From contig VXIS01000393.1 in assembly GCA_008704415.1 (NCBI GenBank), forward strand, positions 1-39,916: a DNA stretch of 39,916 bases, read 5' to 3'. The position numbers and the translations under genes are program-made. The notes under the pieces are model-generated. The model was not told the origin of the DNA. It saw only the letters and a program-made list of their open reading frames with translations, and did not search any database. The DNA is from Sphaerosporella brunnea (Eukaryota; Ascomycota; Pezizomycetes; Pezizales; Pyronemataceae). Positions 1 to 9,903 of the stretch are shown in pieces; the first letter of the stretch is position 1; each line of letters starts with the position of its first letter.

Positions 1-670
1 GTGCTTGCTTGCTTCCTTTTGCGACCAACGGGGATTCCAAGTGGCGGTGCTGTGGCCACTCCGACCTCTCGGGGGCGCATCGAAGGTAAACACGCTTAGA
101 TAATCACGCGGGCACGTGCACAACGGGACTTCTCAGACTATGTATTGAGGCCTCTGATCTCTACTCCAGCACACAAGCTCAGGCGCAAATTGAATGCTTG
201 CGGCGATCCGGATCTCCGCGCGAGTGTTGACGCGTGCACGGGCAGTTGCGTAGACCGTTCATCGATCGCGATGGCAGCTGAAGGGTTGTGGCTGTGCTGT
301 CGGTACGGCACTGAGCATCCATGTTTGTGTTTGTGTTTGTGTTTGTGTTTGTGTCTATGTATATAGCAGGATGAGCTGATGATGCTGCGCCCCCTGCAGT
401 TGAAAAGCGTTTTGCTGTGGCGCCAGGTTTCATTTCAGCAGCCCATCCCATCCCACCCCCATCCCACCCCCATCCCCTCCATCCATCCCCTCCGTCCAGA
501 CGCATTCTCCATCCTCCTTTATCTCTCTGCCGTCCGCCGTCTGCTTTCTGTTTCTTCTTGCGCCTGCGATAGAAAGTCAGACATCCCGTCGTCGCCTTCT
601 CTCTAAGAACCCTCCTCCTCCCCCTCCTCCTCCCCCTCCCCCCCCCCCCCCCATCTCATCATCACGCAAA
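1..670. other. Upstream non-coding stretch before the WW-domain gene
   Basis: I find no convincing gene here. The right part (about 440-670) is rich in C and CT, with repeated CCCATCC blocks, CCTCCTCC blocks and a C-run just before the ATG at 671. Pyrimidine-rich tracts of this kind are common just upstream of fungal start codons, so this is probably the promoter and 5' UTR of the next gene. The short ORFs across it are low-complexity. Confidence 0.6.
322..354. repeat. (TGTTTG)n hexanucleotide microsatellite
   Basis: About five tandem copies of TGTTTG sit in non-coding DNA upstream of the WW-domain gene. It is a simple sequence repeat with no sign of function. Confidence 0.9.
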
Positions 671-1902
671 ATGTCTCACCAAAACACCCCCCCAAACCCG
701 ACTGGCTCGCCGAACGCCTCCGGCCCCAGCGTCGCACCTCCACCTCTTCCCCACGGCTGGTACCTCTCCTCGCGCCCTCGCACAAACCGTTCCCCCCCCG
801 CTAACCCCGCAACAGGATCGCACAGTGGGATCCGACCAGCCAGCGCTACTACTTCGTTCAGCCGTCAACGGGCACAACGCAATGGGATGTGCCCATCAAA
901 TCCGCGGACAACACGCCGCTCTCCTCGCCGGCGCCGGAACACACGTACTCGGCGTACCAGCCGCCTCAATCGCCGGGCAGCAACGAGCAGCAGACGCGCG
1001 GCGGCCTCGGCTCCCTCGCCGGCGGGCTCGCAAACAACCTTCTCTCTGGCGGCGGTAAGCACGGCAAGAAGCCGTCCTCGAACGCTGGGCTGGTGGGGTC
1101 ATTGGCCAGCGGCCTGCTGAGCGGCGGGGGTAAGCACAATTCCAGCGGGCACGGGAGCGGCGGCGGCGGCGGCGGCGGCCTTCTGGGCACCGCCGCGGGC
1201 CTTGCGGGCGGGCTGCTGGGCGGCAACAAAAATAAGCACAGCAACAACAGCGGGCACGGGGGATCCAGCGGGCCGTCGGGACTGGGAGGGCTGGTGGGCG
1301 GGCTCCTAGGCGGCTCGGGAGGCCACGGCTCTTCGCAGCATGGCAACCCCTCCGCGCCGCCGTCCAGCCAGCACAGCTACGGCTATGGCCAGCACCAGAA
1401 CCCACAATACGGCGGCAGCGGCGGCGGCGGCGGCGGGCACGCCTCATCACCGTACACGGGCGGGTACCCCGCGCAACAGCACGGCCAGAGTGGATATTCC
1501 GGCGCAGCAGGCCAACACTACTCCAGCCCTCCGCCGCCGCAACAGTACGGCGGCGGTGCCGGCTACCACTCGCCGTCGCACTCGCAGACCGGCTCTCCCT
1601 ACCCTGCGCAGCAGCACGGCTACGGCGGCCCCCCGCCGCCCGCACAGTATGGCGCTCCGCCCCCGGGACAGTACGGCGCCCCTCCCCCTACCTCGGCGCA
1701 GTATGGTGCTCCCCAGAGCCCGAGCTATGGCGCTGGCGCTGGTGCTGGCGCTGGCCCAGCGCCGTTCCAGTATGGTGGTGCCCCGCCGCAGGGACACGCT
1801 GGCGCGTACTCGGGTGCCCCGCCGCCGATGACGTATCAGCCGCCGAGCGGGAATGGCGGGTATGGAGCGCCGCCGCCGGCGGCTGGTGGGCATGCTCATT
1901 AG
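671..1902 (+). CDS. WW-domain protein with Gly/Ser-rich and QYGAPPP-repeat tail
   Basis: Two exons, 671-759 and 816-1902, give 391 aa. The 56-nt intron (760-815) starts GTACCT, has CTAAC at 801-805 and ends CAG. Splicing rebuilds a split Trp codon, and only the spliced product has an intact WW domain: W30 in LPHGW, the aromatic pair Y41-Y42, W53, and P56 in QWDVP. WW domains bind proline-rich ligands such as PPxY. The domain is followed by a Gly/Ser/Lys-rich section with LAGGLL-type repeats (about 80-190). The rest is a Pro/Gln/Tyr/Gly-rich tail with repeated QYGAPPP and QYGG units, probably disordered and possibly self-associating. This layout (one N-terminal WW, long low-complexity tail) is recurrent in ascomycetes but its role is not established, so no symbol is given. 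Large alternative-frame ORFs across 896-1899 are composition artefacts of the GC-rich repeats. Confidence 0.87.
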
Positions 1903-2788
1903 TCAGACATGATATTTGGGGGGGTGGGGGGTGGGGGGTGGAGGGTTTGGTCGTCGTGTTTTTTTTTTTTTTGTAGAGTCGCATTTGCACTGTCATGTGA
2001 GAGATTATTGGGCACGATACCATCTGTGAGGGGGGGGAGGTGGGGGAGAATCTTTTATTGGTTGATTGGCGGGGTCCCCCCCTTTTTTTTGTTGGTCTAT
2101 TTTTTTTACCCATTGATACCGGCCGCCGTTTGGACTTGGAATGAAATGAGCACATGGGTTTGCTTTGTGTTTGAGTTTTTGAAGAGCAAGCGAGTGAATT
2201 GATGAGTACGAGTACTTGGTTTGGTACTTTGCTTTACTTCCAAAAACTCTCTGCCTCCACTTAAGGATAAGGCCAAGTTCCTGGCATGGCATGTACCTAC
2301 TGAGTGAGGCAAGTTCGTTCGTTCGTTGTAAATCTGACCGTCCGTCCGGCAAACCCACAAATCATCTCTCTCTCTCCCTCCCTCTCACTCTCTCCTGCCA
2401 TCAAACGTCCCAAAAAATCGCGCGCATCAGATCAGCTGCAGCTGTACATACATACATATCTCGATCGCCATCTCACCTCACTTCACTGCACACACGATTC
2501 GACAAAAAAAAAAACAAAAAAAAACAAATGTTTGGTGGTTTCGGGTCGTTAATGAATGAATGCTATTCTCATGGTCCCATACACACCACACCACACCGCC
2601 CGATCCGATACACGAAAGAAGAGACACACACACACACACACACCCAAGGAAAATCCAGAACCAAAAACCAAATCAAATCAAACCAAAAAAAACCAAAACC
2701 AAAAATCAAAAAGCTAGACATAATCATAATATCAAACACCGCCTCATGCATCGCTCCCAATCTATAACCCTCCACGATATGCCTCTAG
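1903..2788. other. Convergent intergenic region with simple repeats
   Basis: This lies between the 3' ends of the WW-domain gene and the SDR-like gene. It holds T-runs and G-runs (1910-2110), an A-rich run (2500-2530) and a (CA)n tract near 2624-2643. I see no gene; it is probably the two 3' UTRs and terminators. Confidence 0.6.
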
Positions 2789-4396
2789 TTAGCCAACGCT
2801 GGTACCGCCATCGACCACAATCTCCTGTCCGTTGGTCCACCGCGCCATTTCGCTCGCCAGCCACACGGCCGGCCCGACAACGTCGCCCGGAACCCCGAGA
2901 CGGCCAAAAGGATTCTTCTTCTCCATCCGGCCGCGGACCTCCATGTCCTCGATCACCTCCTTCGCCATCTTGGTCTGCACGACACCGGGAGACAGCGTGT
3001 TGCACCTGACTCCGAATCTCGCCAGACCCTGCGCGCACGAGCGCATGAGCTCCTTGATGCCCGCCGCGGTGGGCGAGAAGTGGGCCACCTTTGCGCCGAC
3101 CTCGCCAACGCACGTGGAAGAGACGCAGATGATCGAGTAGTCCGGCAGCTCGGACTTGGGGGTGTCGACCGGGAGCTCGTGGAACTGCCGCTTGAACTGC
3201 CGGGCGCAGGCCTGCACAAAGTAGAAGTTGCCGTTCAGGTTGACGTCGACGTGGCGGCGGAGGAGCTCGGGAGTGACGTCGAGGAAATCTCGGAGCCTGC
3301 AAATAAATATCAGATACCGAAACGTAGATAGATGATGCAACGTGGGAATTTAGTCTACATACCACATCATTCCAGCGTTGCCGACAGCAACATCGAGATG
3401 CCCGTAAGTCTCGACTGCCCGTCGAACGATGTTCTCGCTGGTGCGGGGATCCGAGATGTCACCAAAAACAATGGTGCATCCCTGGCCAAGAGAGCGGATA
3501 TCAACGCAAAGAGAGACAATCTCCTCGTTGGCAGGATCCGACTTCGTTCCCCAGTAGTGGGCGATGATGTGCGCTCCCTCTCGCGCAAAACCAAGAGCGA
3601 TCGCGCGACCGATACCGCGCGAAGCACCGGTGATAGCGCAAACCTTGCCCTCGAGCAGTCGCGGCCTCAGCGGCGGCGGCGGAGGGGTATCCGGCTCCAC
3701 CGGGGGCGTGGGAGGATGCACGGGCGACTCCGGTTTGTACAGATCCATGCGGTCGTCCATTCCGGGCTCACGCGGCGAGTTCATTTCGTCTTCATATCGG
3801 CCGTCATATCTGGGATCAAGCCTGCCGTCGGGTCCCGGTGGCCTGCCATCGAGGCTGCGCTCGTCAACGCTGTTTCTGCCCTGAAGGTCTCCTCCATGCA
3901 GCTGGAGGCTCCGCTCCCCGTGAGGATCAGCCTCGATCACCTGCACCGGTGCGTGGCGCGGAGGAGCCGCTTCGATCTGCTGCAAGCGGTGGGGGTGGCG
4001 GGGCCCGTTAGCTGGAGAACCGCTCCTGCTCTCGGGGCCAGGGGAGTGCTCCGGCTGCGGCTTCTTGCGCGGCGCCTTGCCGCGCTGCTTATTGTCCGAG
4101 ATTGAGAGGATGATCTGGCCAGAGTGCTCGGCGTTGATCGAAATCTGGGTCTTCGTCTCCTGGAATTCGGCAACAGGCTCGTTTGGAGGAGTGGGCGCGG
4201 CCGGGGGGAGATGCACCGAGGAGTGCGAGTGAGGTATCATGGCCGTGGGAGCGGTGGATTCGGTCTCCGAGCCCGAATCGACGCTCTGCGGGGGCATCGA
4301 GTAAGCCCTCGATGGCGGCCCGTGACGGCGAGACGAGGGCCGTTCGTCAACGGCCCACCGGTCGAGGAAGGAGTTTTTAAGGTGATCAAACGACAT
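2789..4396 (-). CDS. SDR-fold protein with long N-terminal extension and altered catalytic site
   Basis: Two exons on the minus strand, 4396-3363 and 3296-2789, give 513 aa. The intron has GTATGT donor and GCAG acceptor and rebuilds a Trp codon after NAGMM. Residues 1-248 are an extension rich in Pro, Ser, Arg and Gln with no recognised domain. Residues 249-513 are a classical short-chain dehydrogenase/reductase fold: the cofactor motif TGASRGIG at 256-263, a D-V-R segment after beta 3, the NAG motif, a conserved Ser at 404/405, the SPG segment and a C-terminal VDGG. The active-site segment reads AHFSPTAAG: the catalytic Tyr is Phe418 and the Lys four residues on is Ala422, so the usual YxxxK is absent. 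The nearest families I recall are fungal sugar/polyol SDRs such as L-rhamnose 1-dehydrogenase, which have YTPTK here. A nucleotide-binding pseudoenzyme is likely; residual activity cannot be excluded. The gene is full length with no frame breaks. Confidence 0.85.
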
Positions 4397-4539
4397 GGCG
4401 TCGTTTTTGCCTGGACTGTGTCAGGGCAGGGAGAAAAAAAAAGAAAATCACAGAAAGGGAACAAACAGTCGTGACAGTTAGGGTCCTCGCAAGGTGGGTT
4501 ATCTCGTATCCACTGATCATCTACGGAGGTCAGACCACG

Positions 4540-4951
4540 TTATAAAAAGCTACGGGAAGACCTACTCAGATCCATAAGCCATCGGCTGGGCGTGAAGCCG
4601 TTCGGCCACATGTTAGGATTGTTAGAGTCGATTGTCTTGACGAACAGCGACCTGCAAAACGGCCGTCAGCGAGCTGTCATTCTGTACGTACACCTCATGT
4701 GGCCTCGCATGGCACTGCAAGTATGCACACACAGTCACCATTCCAGCTTTTTTCACGTCTGCCGGCATTTTCTGAAGCTGCCACACACACATGAAAGCGG
4801 AGAGGTGAAGTGAGATCAGAACTTACCATTTTCCGGCATCCGAAGCTCTCGGATATGCCTGCGAGCACAAACGCTCGAACTTCTGCACATGCTTCCAGGC
4901 GCTTGCACGCGGGGTGAACTTGAGGGTGGCAAGTTCCGTGATGGGATCCAT
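4540..4951 (-). CDS. Possible small two-exon gene, function unknown
   Basis: On the minus strand an ATG at 4951 opens 41 codons (MDPITELATLKFTPRASAW at the start) ending at a good GTAAGT donor (4826). Joined to an acceptor GCAG at 4652, it continues in frame for 37 more codons, including the segment NNPNMWPNGFTP, and stops at 4540. This gives 78 aa. The start resembles the opening strand of small antibiotic-biosynthesis-monooxygenase-type (dimeric alpha/beta barrel) fungal proteins, but that is weak. The 175-nt intron is long for this window and other acceptors exist (for example TTGCAG near 4719). It could instead be upstream exons of the SDR-like gene, which starts 144 bp downstream on the same strand. 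Expression data would decide. Confidence 0.3.
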
Positions 4952-6557
4952 CGTTGGAGATGGATGGATGGATGTGGGTGAGGTGTTGATCACTGAGGGG
5001 CTATCCTATCACGACTAGGGTTGGTGTTTTGGTGTTTATACTGGTGGGGAGGCCTATAAAAGCAAAAGCAGTGAGTATGTAGAAAAGTCTAGCTGGCTGG
5101 ATGAAATCTATTGCGGGAAAGGAAAGCGGAAAGAAACGAAGCCGCCCGAGACCTTATAAGTAGCAGTAGTGTGAAGAGGAGAGAGATGAGGGGGGGAAGG
5201 AAAAAAAAAAAAAAAAAACTCTCACGCAAGGCACTGCCTCCAGGGGAAAAAAAAAAGGGAGTCACTCACGCTGTGGCAAACAGATCACCAGTCCAGAAGC
5301 AAGGACGAAACGCAGTTGGTGGTGGTTGGTGGGCAGCGATGGAAGAGGAAGCAGAGGGTGATTGATGCGTTGTTGTTCGATGAAGTTCCGAGCTCTGCGG
5401 GGGTGGTGGTGCTGGTCAACAATCCCGGCCCGCTTTTTGTCGCAGTGAAACCCCACCTGGCTTGCTCTATGGCGGGAATTCGAAGCGTCTTTCAGGAATG
5501 GCGATGACCTCGCCTCAGCAACGAGGCGGTGAACTCGGGCTGAATACAGAAAACACAACACGGCGGTGACGACGCTGCTTGGTGGAGAGCGAGAAGAGAG
5601 AAGCCCGCCCACCGCAAGCAACAGCTCAACACGCCATGAAAAGAGGAGACGCAGCTCGCAACAATCAATCACCGCCCGGCATTTGACGACGTCAACCCGC
5701 GGCGGCAGTGAGACACCCATGGTCCATCTGCTGCTCGAGCGGGAGCAAGAAAAAAGCACAAAAAAGCAAACACTCCCAATCCGGTAGGCAAAAAGCCCAA
5801 ATTTCACTCAGATCGGGGCGGGGCGGGGTGCATGGAAAAATAAAAATAAAATAGAATAGAATACACAGTGCAGAAACATATATAAAAAAGAAAGCAGCTA
5901 GCCGACTGGCTGGCGGTTAAGTCCACATACCTGCGACGTGTCAGCGGGGGAGTAGCTGCAAGAGAACAGAAGTGCATCGTTAGTGTTGCACCCACCAGCC
6001 ATCCAGCGAGGGACTCTAGAACTTCTCTCGATGACGGGCGAATCGAAGGCTTCAACGTCGATGCTGGCTGGGGAATGGGAATGTTGAATGCTCTCGTAGG
6101 CCTCATCGAGGGCGGAGGCCGGTGGTTGGTTGGGGGCTCACGTGGGATTTAGAAGAGAAACACACGGACGCACGGAGGGAGGGAGGGGGGGATGCGTCGA
6201 CGTTTGATCACTGGATCTATCAACATGGAGCATTCGGCGGTGGCTGTTTGTTCCCATCGGCAGCGGCGGGAGGAAGCAGCCACAAAGAATCACCGGCAAA
6301 GAAGACCCCCTACGTCTTTCACCGCCAGCTGCGTTGCCATCCACAGTCCGGTATCTTATATCATCAGCCATAACACCCCCCGAACCATTATCCCAGAGTA
6401 TCATCATGCCTGATTCAAGAAACGCATGAACCCGCTCGAAAGCCGCATGTGCGTGTAGTTAAAAGCTGTTTAAAAAGGCGCAACTTGCTTTTCCCTGGAA
6501 CGAACAACTCATCACCTGGCACCACCACCACCACCCTGTCGGTCCGCAATTGTCATC
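4952..6557. other. Gene-poor interval with possible minus-strand exon fragment
   Basis: I find no complete gene. On the minus strand, about 6120-6000 is a stretch without stops with coding-like composition (reads LDEAYESIQHSHSPASIDVE). It ends at a donor-like GTGGGT and is followed after 40 nt (CTAAC, TTGCAG) by a possible 25-nt exon ending at GTATGT. No in-frame start was found upstream, so it may be part of an unmodelled gene or of a 5' UTR. The remainder has A-runs (5190-5260) and repetitive pyrimidine-rich DNA. The last 150 bp before 6558 probably hold the promoter of the dihydroorotate-dehydrogenase-like gene. Confidence 0.4.
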
Positions 6558-7466
6558 ATGCCCCCGCGCATCCGCCTCACGCCGCCGTTGCTCAACAGCG
6601 CCACACCCTGGGCGACCACGCACAGCGAGCTCTCGGCGCTGTACGCGTGCGCGCACACGGGGGCGGTCACGACGCGGACGACGCTGCTGCACGGGTTCGA
6701 GCACGACGCGCGGGTGCACCAGCACACGTTTTTGCCGGAGGGGTCGTCGCTGAACACGTACGGGTACTCGCCGTACGCGCTGGAGTACTACCTGCGGGGG
6801 GTGCGACAGATCGTGTCGGGCGCCGCGCAAAAAAAGCCGTTCATAATCTCCATCACGGGCACTCCGACCGAAGTGTCGGAGAGCGTTTCGCGGATCAGCG
6901 CCTTCGCAGCGGAGGAGGAGGAGGGGAGGGACGTGTGGATAGAGCTGAACCTGAGCTGCCCCAACATCCCGTCGAAGCCGCCGCCAGCCTACGACCACGC
7001 CGAGCTCTGCTCGTACCTGCAACGTCTGCCGCCCACCGCGACGCTTCCAATCGGCCTGAAAACACCGCCCTACACCTACGCGGCGCAATTCACGGCGCTC
7101 GTGTCCGCGATCCGGAAACACGCCGCGGAAAAGATCGCTTTCGTGACGGCGACCAACACCCTGGGTAGCAGCCTGCACCTGTCCGACGCCACCGCACCGA
7201 CACCGACCCTCCCCGGCAGCGGCATCGGCGGACTCGCCGGTGCCGCTATCCACTGTCTCAGCCTCGGCAACGTCAACACGCTGCGCCGGGAGCTGGATAA
7301 CGCTGGCTTGCGCGACGTGACCGTGATCGGTGTTGGCGGCGTGAGCGATGCGGCGGGCATGCGGAGGATGCTGGCGGCGGGGGCGGTCGCCGTGGGCGTG
7401 GGCACGGCGTTTGGACGCGAGGGAGTGGGCATCTTTGCTAGCGTGCTGGGCGGCGTGTCTGAATAG
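6558..7466 (+). CDS. Dihydroorotate dehydrogenase family flavoprotein, class 1A-like
   Basis: A single exon of 302 aa, the usual length of class 1A (cytosolic, FMN-dependent, fumarate-type) dihydroorotate dehydrogenases. Visible class 1A marks: an N-terminal NSATPW segment in place of NASG, SLNTYGYSP matching the loop with the orotate-binding Asn, NLSCPN with the catalytic Cys, GLKTPPY with the conserved Lys, ATNTLGSS with another ligand Asn, and a C-terminal GVGGVSD/VGVGTAFG phosphate-binding region. One difference from characterised enzymes: the VTKSCTL segment (lactococcal Lys43) reads VTTRTTL, so that Lys is Thr followed by Arg. Most ascomycetes make pyrimidines with the class 2 mitochondrial enzyme. 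This is probably a paralogous class 1A member whose substrate may be dihydroorotate or something related. No N-terminal targeting or membrane segment is seen. Start chosen at the first ATG, six residues before the first beta strand. Confidence 0.87.
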   Translation: MPPRIRLTPPLLNSATPWATTHSELSALYACAHTGAVTTRTTLLHGFEHDARVHQHTFLPEGSSLNTYGYSPYALEYYLRGVRQIVSGAAQKKPFIISITGTPTEVSESVSRISAFAAEEEEGRDVWIELNLSCPNIPSKPPPAYDHAELCSYLQRLPPTATLPIGLKTPPYTYAAQFTALVSAIRKHAAEKIAFVTATNTLGSSLHLSDATAPTPTLPGSGIGGLAGAAIHCLSLGNVNTLRRELDNAGLRDVTVIGVGGVSDAAGMRRMLAAGAVAVGVGTAFGREGVGIFASVLGGVSE

Positions 7467-8515
7467 AGTTTTTCTCTGCAAATCAATATTTCTAACTGCT
7501 TGCGGCCCACACATCTATGTGCTACTATTAGTACATAAAACCTCTCTTTCTTAGAGGGCAGTTACCTCGATAGATCAATCCTGACCAATCGGCTCCTCCA
7601 CCAATCTCCCCACGACGTCGTCGACATCACCGCAGCCAGCCTCGCAGACACGTATGAGAGGGGGCCGAGCACCGGCCTTTTCTTCCACAACCTGACCGTG
7701 ATGGCACAAGTAGGTAGGCTACAAACGCATACCTAGTCGACGTCCATACCAGGCTTTACCGCGGTCCTCCGGTAACATGGCCGATATACAGAATGTCCCA
7801 GATCCTCACAAAACGACATTTATTCTTAAGCCCCTCCCCCCTCCTTCTCTTTCTCTTCCATCCTCCATCCCTATCTTCCCTCCTGCCTCCATTCACATCC
7901 CAAACAAGACACTCAATGACCAAAGACCACCCCTCAAAACAAAGCAAGAAAGTAAAATCACCCAATATCCAGGCCAAAAAAAACAGAAAGAGAAAAAAAA
8001 AGAAAAGGAAAAAGAAAAAGAAACCCCGCCAAAAAACCGTACTCCATATATATCCCACCCATATCACGCCATGCACGCATGCACACATTAAATACAACAA
8101 TACAGCATCTCACATCATGGACCCAACCTTGGAAAAAATATCCCAGACAGCCAACCAACAAAGGAATAATGACAGATGAAAAAGGAGACAAGAAATGGTG
8201 ACCGAAGGCAAGGAATCAAGTTTCAAAGGTAAAACAAGCAGGAAAAGAAAGAAGAAATACATGGGCCACCCATCAGAAATATATACCACCAAGGAACTGA
8301 GAAGGCATGGAAAAGCAACCCAAAATGAAAAAAAAAATAACGAAAAAGATACGGCTAGTTTATCGTATCGGGAATCGAACAAAAAAAGCGCAGTCCGCGA
8401 GATGAATCGGAAAGTCGATTCGGGAAAGTATTCTGCCGGAGTGCGGGCGGGCGGCGTCGAGTATGATGTCGATGAAACTAACCGGCACATCTCGTCCGCA
8501 ACAAGACTGTTGTCA
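7467..8515. other. Intergenic region between convergent genes, no gene seen
   Basis: The left part is the 3' flank of the dihydroorotate-dehydrogenase-like gene. From about 7840 to 8340 the plus strand is strongly purine/A-rich with AAAAAGAAAAAG runs. The ORFs across it on both strands are low-complexity (Lys-rich or Phe/Leu-rich). It probably includes the 3' UTR of the zinc-finger gene. Confidence 0.55.
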
Positions 8516-9903
8516 TTACTGCGATCCAGGATATCCATGCGCATGCGGTCCTTGGAGAGCCTGGGAACTGTGGGGGTCTCCTAACGATCCCATATTTTCA
8601 TGGTGTCCAACGTATTCAACGTATTCATGGCTGCTGGATGTCTGACCATTATGGCTTCTAGGTCGGCGGGGCTGTCCATGCGACCCATTTGGACACCCCT
8701 TGCGGTGATGGCGAAGAGAGTTCGCACTGGCAAAGCATTTTTTACAGCCGGAACAAACGTGTCCCTCTTGGTGTTCTTCGGCGTTGTGCTTTGCCTGCTG
8801 CGAGAAAAATCTTTTGCATCTCTGGCAATAGTAGCCAAGTCTATGCTCGCTTGCATTGTGTTTATCTAGAGCCGTCTGGGTGCCAAAGACTTTATCGCAG
8901 GCTTCACAAGGGTATCCGTTGTTATGCTTGGATGCTTTGTGTCGTTTCAAACTGAACTCGCTGGCAAGGGACTGGTCGCATTGATCACACGGTAATCTTT
9001 TTTCGTTATGCTTAGCTACTATGTGGGCCCTATGTAGGTTAGCTTTTCGAGAGCATAACAGCATAACAGCAGGTCTACGAACCTCAAATCACGAGGAAAG
9101 GGAAATTTCCTCGAACAAAGAGCGCATGTTCGATCGGACGCCGACGCAGACCCTACCAACGAAACGATCTCATCCCTCTCGCGGATAGGTTCTGAAATTA
9201 CGGTTCTCGATCCCCTAGGCCAAACTCTTCGAGATTGACCAGATGGAGCGGTGAGGGATGAAGGGGGGCCCATAGTTCGATGGGGAGATGGATCCCCGGT
9301 GTATTCATTGGTACAGGACGACGGCGGCTGAAGGGCAGGATCGATCAGGGAATCCATATGGCTTGTGCTACTCGAGATACGCCGTTCAGACAATTCTTCT
9401 AGCTGTTGACGGCTGAATTGGTTGGCAAAGTGGATGTCCAGCTCCCCATGAGACGTTGGTCCCGAGGCGACTCCATCAATGACGTTGACATAGCCTGTCA
9501 CCTTTCGGTGAAGGGTGTCATCGTCGGTGCGATCATAAGGCATCGGCGATTTCTCAAGCATTGAGGGCGCAATCGTGGACGCATATTCCACATGAGGTGT
9601 GCGATGTTCATCGCGATCCCTTGCTCTCTCAGCGAACACATGAGAAGCAAGAGTCGATCCAACATTCGGTGTAATGTACTCAGTTCGGCGAGCACGGCGG
9701 GCATCTTTCATGAGAACTTCCAAGATAGAATATATCCCGTCCTCATCGTCGCAGTTCGTGATTCTGCCCACATCTCCGAGGAATGTTGAAAACGACTCTT
9801 GAAGCTGAGGCTTGTACATCTCGTGAAGCTGCGCTGCAGTAGGGGTGATATTTGCATTGTCGTATCGGGCAGCAGCAAGATTCGCCCACGTTAGACTAGA
9901 CAT
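8516..9903 (-). CDS. C2H2 zinc-finger protein with five C-terminal fingers
   Basis: Two exons on the minus strand, 9903-9083 and 9029-8516, give 444 aa. The 53-nt intron (GTTCGT, GCTAAC, CATAG) splits an Arg codon inside the first finger. Only the spliced form completes it: C260-x2-C-x3-F-x5-L-x2-H276-x4-H281. Further fingers: C288-H309 (CDQC...HKASKH), C315-H336 (CEAC...HNASEH), C342-H360 (CQRC...HNAEEH, short by three residues between the Cys and His pairs) and a last one from C366 ending RHHRKGC, which is C2HC rather than C2H2. Residues 1-255 have no recognised domain and are rich in Ser, Pro, Asp and Arg. The protein is probably a nuclear DNA- or RNA-binding regulator; its target is unknown. 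The two overlapping minus-strand ORFs here are the two exons of this one gene. Confidence 0.82.

Noticed and set aside
896..1899. Several long Arg-, Pro- or Ala-rich ORFs in both strands
   Set aside because: Frame-shifted readings of the GC-rich repeats of the WW-domain gene; only the spliced plus frame gives a known domain.
7777..8544. Lys-rich plus ORFs and Phe/Leu-rich minus ORFs
   Set aside because: Products of A-rich low-complexity DNA.
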